Below are positions 34,240 through 42,767 of a DNA stretch of 64,000 nucleotides, in pieces. The notes under the pieces were generated by a model. It was given only the letters and a program-made list of their open reading frames with translations, was not told the origin of the DNA and searched no databases. The DNA comes from Paracoccaceae bacterium (lineage in GTDB: Bacteria > Pseudomonadota > Alphaproteobacteria > Rhodobacterales > Rhodobacteraceae), in the NCBI GenBank assembly GCA_020637675.1, contig JACKKD010000003.1:310001-374000 (forward strand), read 5' to 3'. The position numbers and the translations under genes are program-made. Positions within the stretch are counted from its first letter, which is position 1, and the number at the start of each line of letters is the position of its first letter.

Positions 34240-35067
34240 TCAGTCCCTGAGAAGTTCGTTGATCGAGGTCTTGGAACGGGTCTGCGCGTCGACCCGCTTC
34301 ACGATGACGGCGCAGTAGAGGTGGACGCCGTTCTTCGAGGGCATGGAGCCCGCGACCACGACCGAGCCCGCGGGAACCTCGCCATACATCACCTCGCCGG
34401 AGTCGCGGTCCACGATCTTGGTGGACTTGCCGATGAAGACACCCATGCCGAGAACGGAGCCCTCGCGGACGATGCACCCCTCGACGACTTCCGACCGAGC
34501 GCCGATGAAGCAGTTGTCCTCGATGATCGTCGGGCCGGCCTGCATAGGCTCCAGAACGCCGCCGATGCCGACGCCGCCGGAAAGGTGGACGTTCTTGCCG
34601 ATCTGGGCGCAGGAACCGACGGTGGCCCAGGTATCGACCATCGTGCCCGAGTCGACATGGGCGCCGAGGTTGACGAAAGAGGGCATCAGCACCACGCCCG
34701 GCGCGATGTAGGCCGATTTCCTCACGATGCAGTTCGGCACGGCGCGGAATCCCGCGGCCTTCCACTCGGCGTCGCCCCAGCCGGCGAACTTCGAATCCAC
34801 CTTGTCCCACCACGAGCCGCCCTGCGGGCCGCCTGCCTGCTGGGCCATGTCCTTCAGGCGGAAGCCGAGAAGGACCGCCTTCTTCGCCCACTGGTTCACG
34901 TGCCACCGGCCATCCGGCTGCCTCTCGGCCACGCGCAGCCGGCCGCTGTCGAGCGCCGCGAGCGTCGCGCCGATTGCCTCGCGCGCCTCGCCCTTCGTCG
35001 CGGGCGTGATCGTGTCGCGCGCCTCCCAGGCGGATTCGATGGCGGCTTCGAGTTCGGCGTGCTGCAT
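34240..35067 (-). CDS. dapD: Tetrahydrodipicolinate N-succinyltransferase
   Basis: A 275-residue left-handed beta-helix acyltransferase that succinylates tetrahydrodipicolinate in lysine/diaminopimelate synthesis. The N-terminal helical domain (1-100) is followed by hexapeptide repeats, including GVVLMPSFVNLGAHVDSGTM, GGVGIGGVLEPMQAGPTII and GVFIGKSTKIVD. The start ATG is at 35067. It is divergent from the LOG-family gene. With dapF it shows use of the succinylase branch. Confidence 0.96.
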   Translation of the reverse strand: MQHAELEAAIESAWEARDTITPATKGEAREAIGATLAALDSGRLRVAERQPDGRWHVNQWAKKAVLLGFRLKDMAQQAGGPQGGSWWDKVDSKFAGWGDAEWKAAGFRAVPNCIVRKSAYIAPGVVLMPSFVNLGAHVDSGTMVDTWATVGSCAQIGKNVHLSGGVGIGGVLEPMQAGPTIIEDNCFIGARSEVVEGCIVREGSVLGMGVFIGKSTKIVDRDSGEVMYGEVPAGSVVVAGSMPSKNGVHLYCAVIVKRVDAQTRSKTSINELLRD

Positions 35068-35232
35068 CCGGCGGTCCCCCCTGACGGTCCTGCGACCCCT
35101 GCCCTATAGGGCGCGGGGGCGCAGGAGGCAATCGTGCGTCCCCGCGTCACAGTTTCGCCATTGCGCGCTGCGATGCTGGCCGAAAAGCCCCGGGCGCGCT
35201 ACTTCTGGGGCATGCAGAGAGCAGGACGACAT

Positions 35233-36099
35233 ATGAAAGACGACGCGAGGAGCCATCCGTTCCGCGACAGCCATGACGACGTGGAGACCTTCGCGCGCAT
35301 CCCGGATACGGCCCAGACCCGCGCGCCGGCCTACCGGCTGGCCTTCACCGATGCCGATTTCATGATGCGCGAGGAGCTGAGGCCGGTACGGCTGCAGCTC
35401 GAACTTCTGAAGCCGCAGATGATCATGGACGAGCGGGGCATCGAATCGACCATCGTGCTGATGGGGAGCGCGCGCATCCCCGATCCGAGTGGCACCGCGG
35501 CGCAGACCGAGCCGCCGCTGATCGAGACCGCGGCAGGAGCGCAGACCGACGCCGCGCGCGGCGCGGTGGGCCTGGCACGCTGGTACGAGGAGGCGCGCAA
35601 GCTCGCGCGTCTGATGACCGAACGGAGCCTTGAGAGCTACGGCCGCGAGAACGTCATCGTCACCGGCGGCGGCCCCGGCATCATGGAGGCCGGCAACCGC
35701 GGCGCGGCAGATGCCGGCGGCCATTCGATCGGCCTCAACATCGTGCTGCCGCATGAACAGGCGCCGAACGCATATGTGACGCCCGACCTCTGCTTCAACT
35801 TCCACTACTTCGCGATCCGCAAGATGCATTTCCTCATGCGCGCGCGGGCGATCTGCATCTTCCCCGGCGGCTTCGGCACCTTCGACGAGATGTTCGAGAG
35901 CCTGACGCTGATCCAGACCGGGCGGATGCGACCGGTGCCCTTCCTGCTCTTCGGGCGCGACTTCTGGGAGCGGGTGATCAACTGGCAGGCGCTCGCCGAC
36001 GCCGGCACGATCTCGGCCGAGGACCTGACGCTCTTCCGCTATGTCGAGACGGCCGAGGAGGCGGCGGCGATCATCGACGCCTTCGAGCCGGCCTGCTGA
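35233..36099 (+). CDS. LOG-family nucleotide 5'-monophosphate nucleosidase
   Basis: A 288-residue protein of the LOG/PpnN superfamily, which splits purine or pyrimidine nucleotide monophosphates (cytokinin activation in plants). The fold motifs are GSARIPDP, VTGGGPGIMEAGNRGA and the PGGFGTFDEMFE catalytic signature, whose Phe substitutes for the usual small residue in PGGxGTxxE. ATG 35233 (MKDDARSH) has AGGA 8 bases upstream. It has the long N-terminal part typical of alphaproteobacterial members. Physiological role uncertain. Confidence 0.88.
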   Translation: MKDDARSHPFRDSHDDVETFARIPDTAQTRAPAYRLAFTDADFMMREELRPVRLQLELLKPQMIMDERGIESTIVLMGSARIPDPSGTAAQTEPPLIETAAGAQTDAARGAVGLARWYEEARKLARLMTERSLESYGRENVIVTGGGPGIMEAGNRGAADAGGHSIGLNIVLPHEQAPNAYVTPDLCFNFHYFAIRKMHFLMRARAICIFPGGFGTFDEMFESLTLIQTGRMRPVPFLLFGRDFWERVINWQALADAGTISAEDLTLFRYVETAEEAAAIIDAFEPAC

Positions 36100-36124
36100 C
36101 GGGCCGGGTTTCCGACGGGCCGGG

Positions 36125-37315
36125 TCAGACGCGAGCCTGCGCCCTCCGTGGCGCCGCATGCATGACGATCCGGTCGCAGGCGTCGCGAAAGCGCGTGTCA
36201 TCGACGGTCAGCGCGACGCGGACCCAACCGACGAGCGTTGCGCCGAAGGAGGTGCCCGGCATCACCGCCACACCGGTGAGGCCGAGCAGGTCCATCGCAT
36301 AGGCCGTGTCGTCCATGCCGGTGGTCGTGACATCGACGAGCGCGAACATCCCGGCCTCGGGGCGGTGCACCCGCAGTCGCGTCTCCTGAGCGAGCCGGTC
36401 GGCCAGGTAGCGCGCACGGGCGGCGAAGCGCGCCCGCATTCCGGCGGCGACGGCAGAGGGCCGCGCGACGGCAGCGGCGGTCGCATCGGCGATGAAGGGC
36501 TGGTTGCCGAAGAGCATCGTCTCGGAGAGCGGCAGCAGCCGTTCCGCGCAGTCGGCCGAGGCCACCGCCCAGCCGGAGCGGAAGCCGGGCGCGGCGTGGG
36601 ATTTGGAGATCGAGGACACGACGACGGCGCGGTCTGCGAGTTCTGACCGGTCGAACGGCGAGGCGAAGGAAACGCCGTCGAAGACGAGTTCCTCATAGAC
36701 CTCGTCCGTGACGATCCAGAGGCCATGCGCGCGGGCCACCTCGCCGATGGCGGCGAGGTCGGCGGGGCCGAGGACCGCCCCCGTGGGATTGTGCGGCGTG
36801 TTGAGAAGGATCGCGCGCGCCTTCGGCGTCACCCTTGCGGCGAGGTCATCGGCCGAAAGCCGGAAGCCGTTCGCGGGGCGCAGCGGCACCGGCACCGGCA
36901 CGGCACCGCCCGCGCGGATCACGGCCTCGTAGGTCGCATACATGGGGTCGCCGACAAGCACTTCCGCCCCCGGCTCGGCCAGCCCCATGAGGACGGCGTA
37001 GAGCGCGGTCTGGGTGCCGGGGAAGCAGAGGACCTGATCGGGCGAGACCGCACGGCCCGCCCGGGCGGTGTAGCGGCGGGAGAGGGCCGCGCGCAGGCTG
37101 GGCTCGCCGCGGCCGGTGGAATACTGGGTGCGGCCTGCGCGCATGGCGGCGGCCGCGGCCTCCAGGATTTCCTCCGGCGCGGGCACGTCGGGATTGCCGA
37201 TCGTCAGGTCGATGACGTCGCGGCCGCGCGCGGCGAGATCGACGGCCGCGTAGTGCACCGCCCATTTCGCCGAGCCGAGGGCGGCGAGACGGTCGAGTAC
37301 GGGGGAGTATTTCAT
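36125..37315 (-). CDS. PLP-dependent class I/II aminotransferase
   Basis: A 396-residue fold-type I aminotransferase. Features are IDLTIGNPDVPAP near the start, NTPHNPTGAVL, VTDEVYEELVFDG and SSISKSHAAPGFRSGW with the Schiff-base lysine. The amino-acid specificity cannot be read directly. It overlaps the TetR gene by four bases (ATGA) downstream of it, so it is regulated with TetR. Its convergent neighbour is the LOG protein gene. It might transaminate a product of the nearby AbgB-type amidohydrolase. Confidence 0.9.
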   Translation of the reverse strand: MKYSPVLDRLAALGSAKWAVHYAAVDLAARGRDVIDLTIGNPDVPAPEEILEAAAAAMRAGRTQYSTGRGEPSLRAALSRRYTARAGRAVSPDQVLCFPGTQTALYAVLMGLAEPGAEVLVGDPMYATYEAVIRAGGAVPVPVPLRPANGFRLSADDLAARVTPKARAILLNTPHNPTGAVLGPADLAAIGEVARAHGLWIVTDEVYEELVFDGVSFASPFDRSELADRAVVVSSISKSHAAPGFRSGWAVASADCAERLLPLSETMLFGNQPFIADATAAAVARPSAVAAGMRARFAARARYLADRLAQETRLRVHRPEAGMFALVDVTTTGMDDTAYAMDLLGLTGVAVMPGTSFGATLVGWVRVALTVDDTRFRDACDRIVMHAAPRRAQARV

Positions 37316-37947
37316 GCGCGGTCCTCCGCGAGATCGAGGCCGAGGAGGGCGCCCACGGAGACGAGTCCGATGGCCTCGATTTCGCCGGTAGTGAAGGCTT
37401 CCGGCAGCACCCCTGCTTCGAGCCAGAGCCCGTCGATGACGGCATTGCAGGCAATGGAGAGGCGGCGGAGCTCCGCCCGCCCGGCGATGCGCCCCGCCTC
37501 GGCGAGGGCCGCCGCGATCAGCCCCTGAAGCCGGTCGCGGTAGGCGAGGTAGGTCGCCTCGTGCGTCGCCCGCATCGCCGGGTCGCGGCGGACCATGTGC
37601 AGGAACGCGGCCCAGAGCGACACCGCGCGCGGATCGACGACGGGCGGCGTGACCGAGGCCGAAACGAAGCGGCGGAGCCGGTCTCGGGCGCTGCCGGGGC
37701 CGAGCGCCCGTTCGGAATCCGCGATCTGGCGGGCCATGTGCGCTTCGTAGGCGGCGTTCACCAGGTCCTCCTTCGAGGTGAAGTGATGGCGGATCATGCC
37801 TGGCGAAAGCCCTGCCGCCTCGGCGATGGCGCGCACGGTCGTCTCTGCCGGCCCGGCCTCTGCCATCAGATCAAGGACGGCACCGATCAGGTCGGCGCGC
37901 CGCGCCTGCGGCTCTTCGCGGGTGAACTTTCGGCGGGGGACGGCCAT
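37312..37947 (-). CDS. TetR-family transcriptional regulator (BetI-like)
   Basis: A 211-residue TetR regulator. The N-terminal helix-turn-helix includes TTVRAIAEAAGLSPGMIRHH, followed by FTSKEDLVNAAYE. The C-terminal region is a BetI-like ligand domain. It is divergent from the AbgB-type gene, with an imperfect palindrome between them. It overlaps the aminotransferase gene in ATGA. The likely role is repression of this amidohydrolase-aminotransferase cluster. Confidence 0.92.
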   Translation of the reverse strand: MAVPRRKFTREEPQARRADLIGAVLDLMAEAGPAETTVRAIAEAAGLSPGMIRHHFTSKEDLVNAAYEAHMARQIADSERALGPGSARDRLRRFVSASVTPPVVDPRAVSLWAAFLHMVRRDPAMRATHEATYLAYRDRLQGLIAAALAEAGRIAGRAELRRLSIACNAVIDGLWLEAGVLPEAFTTGEIEAIGLVSVGALLGLDLAEDRA

Positions 37948-37966
37948 GACGGCTTGCGCTCCGATA

Positions 37967-37986
37967 AATTATACGAGCGTATTATT
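37967..37986. promoter_or_regulatory. Probable TetR operator
   Basis: AATTATACG-AG-CGTATTATT is an imperfect inverted repeat (8 of 9 positions pair) centred 30 bases before the TetR start and about 98 before the AbgB-type start. Its A+T content stands out in the GC-rich region. It probably controls both divergent transcripts. Confidence 0.7.
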
Positions 37987-38074
37987 CATGGGCGGGCGCT
38001 GGCCGCAAGGGATTTCGGCTCTGGCCTCTGCCACGCGGTGCGGGCAATCTGGCATGTGAGAGACGGAGGCAGGG

Positions 38075-39487
38075 ATGCAGAATACCGACCGTATATGGGA
38101 GATCGCGGAGCGCCACCGCGCGGACTTCACCGCGCTGGCCGACCGGGTCTTTGACACGCCCGAGGTCGCCTACACCGAGACCGAAAGCTGCGCGGCCCAC
38201 ACGGCGATGCTCGACACCATGGGCGCCCGGATCACCCGGGACCTCGCCGCCATCCCGACTGCGGTCATGGGAGAGTGGGGGACCGGCGGGCCGGTGATCG
38301 CCATCCTCGGCGAATACGACGCGCTGCCGGAACTCGGGCAGGAGCCGGGCGTGGCGGAAGAGCGCGCGCTCGGGCGGTTCGGCCATGGCTGCGGTCACAA
38401 CCTCCTCGGCTCCGCGGCGCTGATGGCCGCCGTCGCGCTGCGCGACTGGCTTGCCGAGACAGGGACGCCCGGGCGGGTACGCTACTACGGCTGCCCGGCC
38501 GAAGAAGGTGGCGCGGCCAAGACCTTCATGGTGCGCGCAGGACTTTTCGACGATGTGGACGCGGCGATCAGCTGGCATCCGGCGGACTATACCGGCGTCT
38601 TCCACGCCAATTCTCTGGCCAACACGCGGATCGACTTCACCTTCCTCGGCAGGGCCGCGCATGCGGCCGGCGCGCCAGAGCTTGGCCGCTCGGCGCTCGA
38701 CGCGGTGGAACTGATGAACGTGGGCGTGAACTACCTGCGCGAGCACATGCCGCCGGGCGCGCGGGTGCACTACGCCTATCTCGACGCCGGCGGACCCGCG
38801 CCGAACGTGGTGCCGGCGAAGGCAACGGTGCGCCATCTTGTCCGCACGAGGCGGCTGAAGGACCTGAACGCGCTCGTGGATCGGGTGCGCAAGATCGCCG
38901 AGGGCGCGGCGCTGATGACCGAGACGCGGGTCGAGGCGCGCGTCGTCTCCGCGGTGTCGGACCTTCTGGGCAACCGGGTTCTGGAAGAGGCGATGCAGGC
39001 GAACATGGAGCGTCTGGGTCCGGTGGATTTCGACGTCGCGGATGTGCCCTTCGCGGAGGCCATCCGTGCGACGCTGACCGAGGAGCATATCGCCGACACC
39101 TTTCGCCAGCTCGGAAGGCCGGTGGAGCGGGACTTGCCGCTCTGCGATTTTGTCGTGCCGCTCGAAGCGGGCGCCGGCGCCTCGCTCGGCTCGACCGATG
39201 TGGGCGACGTGAGCTGGGCGGTGCCGACGGTCCAGGCCTGGGTCGCCACCTGCGCGATCGGCACGCCGTTCCATTCCTGGCAGCTGACGGCGCAGGGAAA
39301 GATGCCGGCGGCGCACAAGGGCATGATCCATGCCGCGAAAGTCATGGCGGCGACGGGGCGAGATCTCTTCGCGCGGCAGGACCTTCTGGCCGCGGCCAAG
39401 GCCGAGCATGCGGCGCACCTTGCGCGTGAGCCATACTCCTGCCCCCTGCCGCCCGAGGTGAGCCCGCCGATCCCGCCGCGGGGCTAG
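38075..39487 (+). CDS. M20-family amidohydrolase, AbgB-like
   Basis: A 470-residue zinc peptidase of the M20D/AbgB type, which removes an acyl or aryl group from an amino acid (E. coli AbgB with AbgA cleaves p-aminobenzoyl-glutamate). Metal-site motifs are GEYDALPELG, GHGCGHN, PAEEGGAAK, and the C-terminal FHSWQLTAQG. The dimerisation domain is in the middle. GGAGGCAGGG stands before ATG 38075. There is no AbgA or AbgT in the window, so the substrate is uncertain. A TetR gene is divergent and an S58 aminopeptidase gene is convergent, sharing the CTAG stop. Confidence 0.88.
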   Translation: MQNTDRIWEIAERHRADFTALADRVFDTPEVAYTETESCAAHTAMLDTMGARITRDLAAIPTAVMGEWGTGGPVIAILGEYDALPELGQEPGVAEERALGRFGHGCGHNLLGSAALMAAVALRDWLAETGTPGRVRYYGCPAEEGGAAKTFMVRAGLFDDVDAAISWHPADYTGVFHANSLANTRIDFTFLGRAAHAAGAPELGRSALDAVELMNVGVNYLREHMPPGARVHYAYLDAGGPAPNVVPAKATVRHLVRTRRLKDLNALVDRVRKIAEGAALMTETRVEARVVSAVSDLLGNRVLEEAMQANMERLGPVDFDVADVPFAEAIRATLTEEHIADTFRQLGRPVERDLPLCDFVVPLEAGAGASLGSTDVGDVSWAVPTVQAWVATCAIGTPFHSWQLTAQGKMPAAHKGMIHAAKVMAATGRDLFARQDLLAAAKAEHAAHLAREPYSCPLPPEVSPPIPPRG

Positions 39488-40605
39488 CCCGCCACTCCGA
39501 CGACCTTGCGCAAGCGCTCATGCGGGATGGCTGGGACGAAGTTGCCGTCGCGTCCCTCCATGTCCGCGTTGGCGACGATGGCGTTCAGGATCGCCTCCTC
39601 CACCGCCTGCGCGGCGGCCTCGAAGAATGGGTCGATCTGTTCGTCGGGCACCCATGTCGCCGCCAGAAGCGCCGCGTCCGCGCCGCCCATGATGGCGCGG
39701 TTCGCAGTGGAGAAGGCGAGGAAGATGTCGCCCGAGCCGTGCCGGCCGAACCCGCCCATCCGCGCTACACCCACGGTCGCCCGCTGTGCGATCCGGCGGA
39801 GCTGGTGCGGCAGGAAGGGGGCGTCGGTGGCGAGGACGGCGATGATCGAGGAGAGGTCCTTCTCCGGCGTCTCGCGGCGCATCGGGAGGTCGTCGAAGGC
39901 CCCGCCGATCCGGTGGCCGAGCACGGTCATGTCGCCGCGCGCGCCGAAGTTCGCCTGTACGAAAGCGCCCACCGTGTAGCCTTGCCCGCCGTGGGTCACC
40001 AGCCGGGATGCGGTACCGGAGCCGGCCTTGAAGCCGAAGCACTTCATCCCCGTCCCGCCGCCGACGCTTCCTTCCTCGACGGGCCCCGCGACGGCGCCGT
40101 CGATGGCGGCGAAGACGTGCTCCTCCCGCAGATGGAAACCGTTGATGTCGTTCAGGAATCCGTCATATGTCTCGGCCGCGACCGGCAGTGCGAAATCCTC
40201 GTCGAAACGGCCGCTGAAGTGGCGGACTGCCCAGCGGATCGTGGCGTCGCGGGCAAGGCCGCAGGAGTGGGTGTTGGTGAGCGTGACCGGCAGTGCGAAC
40301 TTGCCAGCCTCGGCGATGTAGTGGGTGCCCGTCAGCTCTCCATTGCCGTTGAAGCTGTGGAAACCGGCGAAGACGGGGGTTTGCACCTCCTCCACCGGGC
40401 GGGGCAGAATCGCGGTGACGCCGGTGCGCACCGGTCCCTTGCCGACGACGAGCGGTCCGCACCCTTCGATCAGCGTGGTGTAGCCGACCGCGACGCCCGG
40501 CACGTCGGTGATCGCGTTCCAGGGGCCCGGAGTGCCCTCGACCGCAAGGCCGAGGCCGCGGGCGCGGGTCCTGCCGGACGGGGTGGAGCGGTGCGGATCG
40601 TTCAT
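39484..40605 (-). CDS. P1-family (S58) aminopeptidase, DmpA-like
   Basis: A 373-residue DmpA/BapA-type N-terminal-nucleophile hydrolase that acts on D- or beta-amino-acid peptides. The autoprocessing site shows GGGTGMKCFGFKAGSGTASR. The family's N-terminal GLAVEGTPGPWNAITDVPGVAVG is also present. AGGGAGG lies before ATG 40605. No signal peptide is seen, so it is cytosolic. It ends against the AbgB-type gene and stands 29 bases downstream of pncB, suggesting a scavenging role. DmpA catalysis uses a Ser nucleophile at the cleavage site, but in this family the residue after GGGTGM can vary, and here it is a Lys-Cys pair. Activity type not certain. Confidence 0.85.
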   Translation of the reverse strand: MNDPHRSTPSGRTRARGLGLAVEGTPGPWNAITDVPGVAVGYTTLIEGCGPLVVGKGPVRTGVTAILPRPVEEVQTPVFAGFHSFNGNGELTGTHYIAEAGKFALPVTLTNTHSCGLARDATIRWAVRHFSGRFDEDFALPVAAETYDGFLNDINGFHLREEHVFAAIDGAVAGPVEEGSVGGGTGMKCFGFKAGSGTASRLVTHGGQGYTVGAFVQANFGARGDMTVLGHRIGGAFDDLPMRRETPEKDLSSIIAVLATDAPFLPHQLRRIAQRATVGVARMGGFGRHGSGDIFLAFSTANRAIMGGADAALLAATWVPDEQIDPFFEAAAQAVEEAILNAIVANADMEGRDGNFVPAIPHERLRKVVGVAG

Positions 40606-40634
40606 GCCTGACCTCCCTGGCGTCGCGACGGAAG

Positions 40635-41927
40635 TCAGACGACCACATCGATGCTTTGCTGTTCGCCCACGCCGAAGACACGCTTGTAGCGCGCGATCTC
40701 GTCGGCCGGGCCGGTTGCCTTGTTGGGATTGTCCGAGAGCTTCACGGTCGGCCGGCCGTTGGCGCTCACGGCCTTGCAGACGAGGCTGAAGGGCGCGAGT
40801 CCGTCGTTCGGCGCGAAGCCGCGAAAATCGTTGGTCAGCAGCGTCCCCCAGCCGAAGGAGACCTTCACCCGCCCGGCGAAACGCGCGTGCAGCGCCTCGA
40901 TCAGTTCTACGTCGAGCCCGTCCGAGAAGATCACGAGCTTCCTCGTCGGATCCTCGCCGCGGTCCTTCCACCAGCGGATCGCGGTTTCGGCGCCGTCGAA
41001 GGGATCGCCGGAATCAACCCGCAACCCGGTCCAGCCTGCGAGCCAGTCGGGCGCGTTCCGGAGGAAGCCTTCGGTGCCGTAGGTGTCGGGCAGGATGATG
41101 CGGAGGTTGCCGGAGTGCTCTTCATGCCAGTCGGCGAGGACCTTGTAGGGCGCCTCGCGCAGTTCCTCGTCAGTGTCCGCGAGCGCGGCGAGGACCATCG
41201 GCAGTTCGTGCGCATTCGTCCCGATCGCCTCGATGTCGCGCCGCATGGCAATGCGGCAGTTCGACGTGCCGATGAAGGCATTGCCGAGACCCTCGATCAT
41301 CGCCTGGACAGCCCAATCCTGCCAAAGGAAGGAATGCCGCCGCCGCGTGCCGAAGTCGGCGATCTTCAGCCCCTCGATCCGGCGCAGACGCTCGATCTTT
41401 TCCCAAAGCCGCGTCATCGCGCGGGCGTAGAGCACCTGAAGCTCGAACTTGCCCATCGTGGCGAGGACAGCGCGCGAGCGAAGCTCCATCAGCACGGCCA
41501 GCGCGGGAATTTCCCAGAGCATCACTTCCGGCCACTTGCCCTCGAAGGTGAGCTCGAACTGGTCGCCACGGCGTTCGAGGTGGTAGGGCGGCAGGCGCAA
41601 CGCCTCGAACCATTCCATGAAGCTCGACGAGAACATCTGCCGCTTGCCGTAGAATGTGTTGCCCCTGAGCCAGGTCGACTCGCCGCGGGTGAGCGAGAGC
41701 GAGCGGACATGGTCAAGCTGCTCCCTGAGTTCCCCCTCGTCGATGAGCTTCGCCAGGGGGATCGTCTTCGTGCGGTTGATGAGGCTGAAGGCGACCGTCG
41801 TGTCGGGTCGGTTCCTCAGCACCGACTGGCACATCAGGAGCTTGTAGAAGTCTGTGTCGATCAGCGACCGGACGATCGGGTCGATCTTCCAGTTCTGGTT
41901 ATAGACGCGGGTGGCGATATCGACCAT
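40635..41927 (-). CDS. pncB: Nicotinate phosphoribosyltransferase
   Basis: A 430-residue type II nicotinate phosphoribosyltransferase that makes nicotinate mononucleotide for NAD salvage. It contains DTDFYKLLMCQSVLRNRP, GTRRRHSF, and FIGTSN-type loops, a phosphoribosyl-binding region near 330, and IFSDGLDVELIEAL. Its ATG at 41927 follows directly on the pncA stop with no gap, so the two steps of the nicotinamide salvage pathway are co-expressed. Confidence 0.95.
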   Translation of the reverse strand: MVDIATRVYNQNWKIDPIVRSLIDTDFYKLLMCQSVLRNRPDTTVAFSLINRTKTIPLAKLIDEGELREQLDHVRSLSLTRGESTWLRGNTFYGKRQMFSSSFMEWFEALRLPPYHLERRGDQFELTFEGKWPEVMLWEIPALAVLMELRSRAVLATMGKFELQVLYARAMTRLWEKIERLRRIEGLKIADFGTRRRHSFLWQDWAVQAMIEGLGNAFIGTSNCRIAMRRDIEAIGTNAHELPMVLAALADTDEELREAPYKVLADWHEEHSGNLRIILPDTYGTEGFLRNAPDWLAGWTGLRVDSGDPFDGAETAIRWWKDRGEDPTRKLVIFSDGLDVELIEALHARFAGRVKVSFGWGTLLTNDFRGFAPNDGLAPFSLVCKAVSANGRPTVKLSDNPNKATGPADEIARYKRVFGVGEQQSIDVVV

Positions 41928-42536
41928 TCACGCCTCCAGCCGCACGCCGGCGGCGCGCATCTCGGCGCGGGCCCTTGCAAGAGAGCCGTCGAGGTCGATG
42001 GCGCGGCAGGCGCCTTCTAGAACCGTCACCGCGAAGCCGAGCCGTGCGGCGTCGACGGCGGAATAGGCAACGCAGAAATCGGTGGCGAGTCCGACAAGGG
42101 TGAGACGGGTTGCGCCGCGCGTGCGCAGGTAACCTTCAAGGCCGGTGGGCGTCCGATGGTCGTTCTCGAAGAAGGCCGAGTAGCTGTCGATGGCGGCGCG
42201 GAAGCCCTTGCGGATCACGAGGTCGGCCGGATCGGTGGCAAGCGCGGGATGGAAGGCCGCACCCGTCGTGCCCTGAACGCAGTGCGTGGGCCAGAGGACC
42301 TGCGGCCCGTAGGGCATCTCGGTCAGCGTGAAGGGCTGGGCGCCGGGATGGTTCGCCGCGAAGGAGGCGTGGTCCGAAGGGTGCCAGTCCTGCGTCAGGA
42401 CCTTCACCGGAAACTCGGCCATGAGCGCGTTGACGCGCGGGATGATCTCGTCCCCGCCCGCGACCGCAAGCGCGCCGCCGGGGCAGAAGTCGTTCTGCAC
42501 GTCGATGACGATGAGGGCATGGGTCGCGTCGCGCAT
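41928..42536 (-). CDS. pncA: Nicotinamidase
   Basis: A 202-residue isochorismatase-fold nicotinamidase that deamidates nicotinamide to nicotinate. The catalytic Asp is in IVIDVQNDFCPGGAL, the catalytic Lys in VIRKGF, the metal-binding residues are DWHPSDHASFAANH, and the catalytic Cys is in LATDFCVAYSA. I chose ATG 42536 with GGAGG upstream, not the longer frame. It directly precedes pncB. Confidence 0.94.
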   Translation of the reverse strand: MRDATHALIVIDVQNDFCPGGALAVAGGDEIIPRVNALMAEFPVKVLTQDWHPSDHASFAANHPGAQPFTLTEMPYGPQVLWPTHCVQGTTGAAFHPALATDPADLVIRKGFRAAIDSYSAFFENDHRTPTGLEGYLRTRGATRLTLVGLATDFCVAYSAVDAARLGFAVTVLEGACRAIDLDGSLARARAEMRAAGVRLEA

Positions 42537-42767
42537 TGTTTCCTCCGCAAGGGCCATTGCGTTGCTAGGATGCACCCGCCCCGAGGTCAATGGCCGCAGT
42601 CCTTCCGCCTCACGCGGGCTCTGCTGGAGCCACGCCGTTCGGCCGTTCCCGACGGTCCCCCTGAAAGCCCCGCGATCGGCGCCGATTTCGGCGCATCCAA
42701 GCCATCGCCGCCGTCGCTGATGCCGCGTGGCTTGCGGCGCGGCGGTCGCGACCCTATCAGGTTGGCC

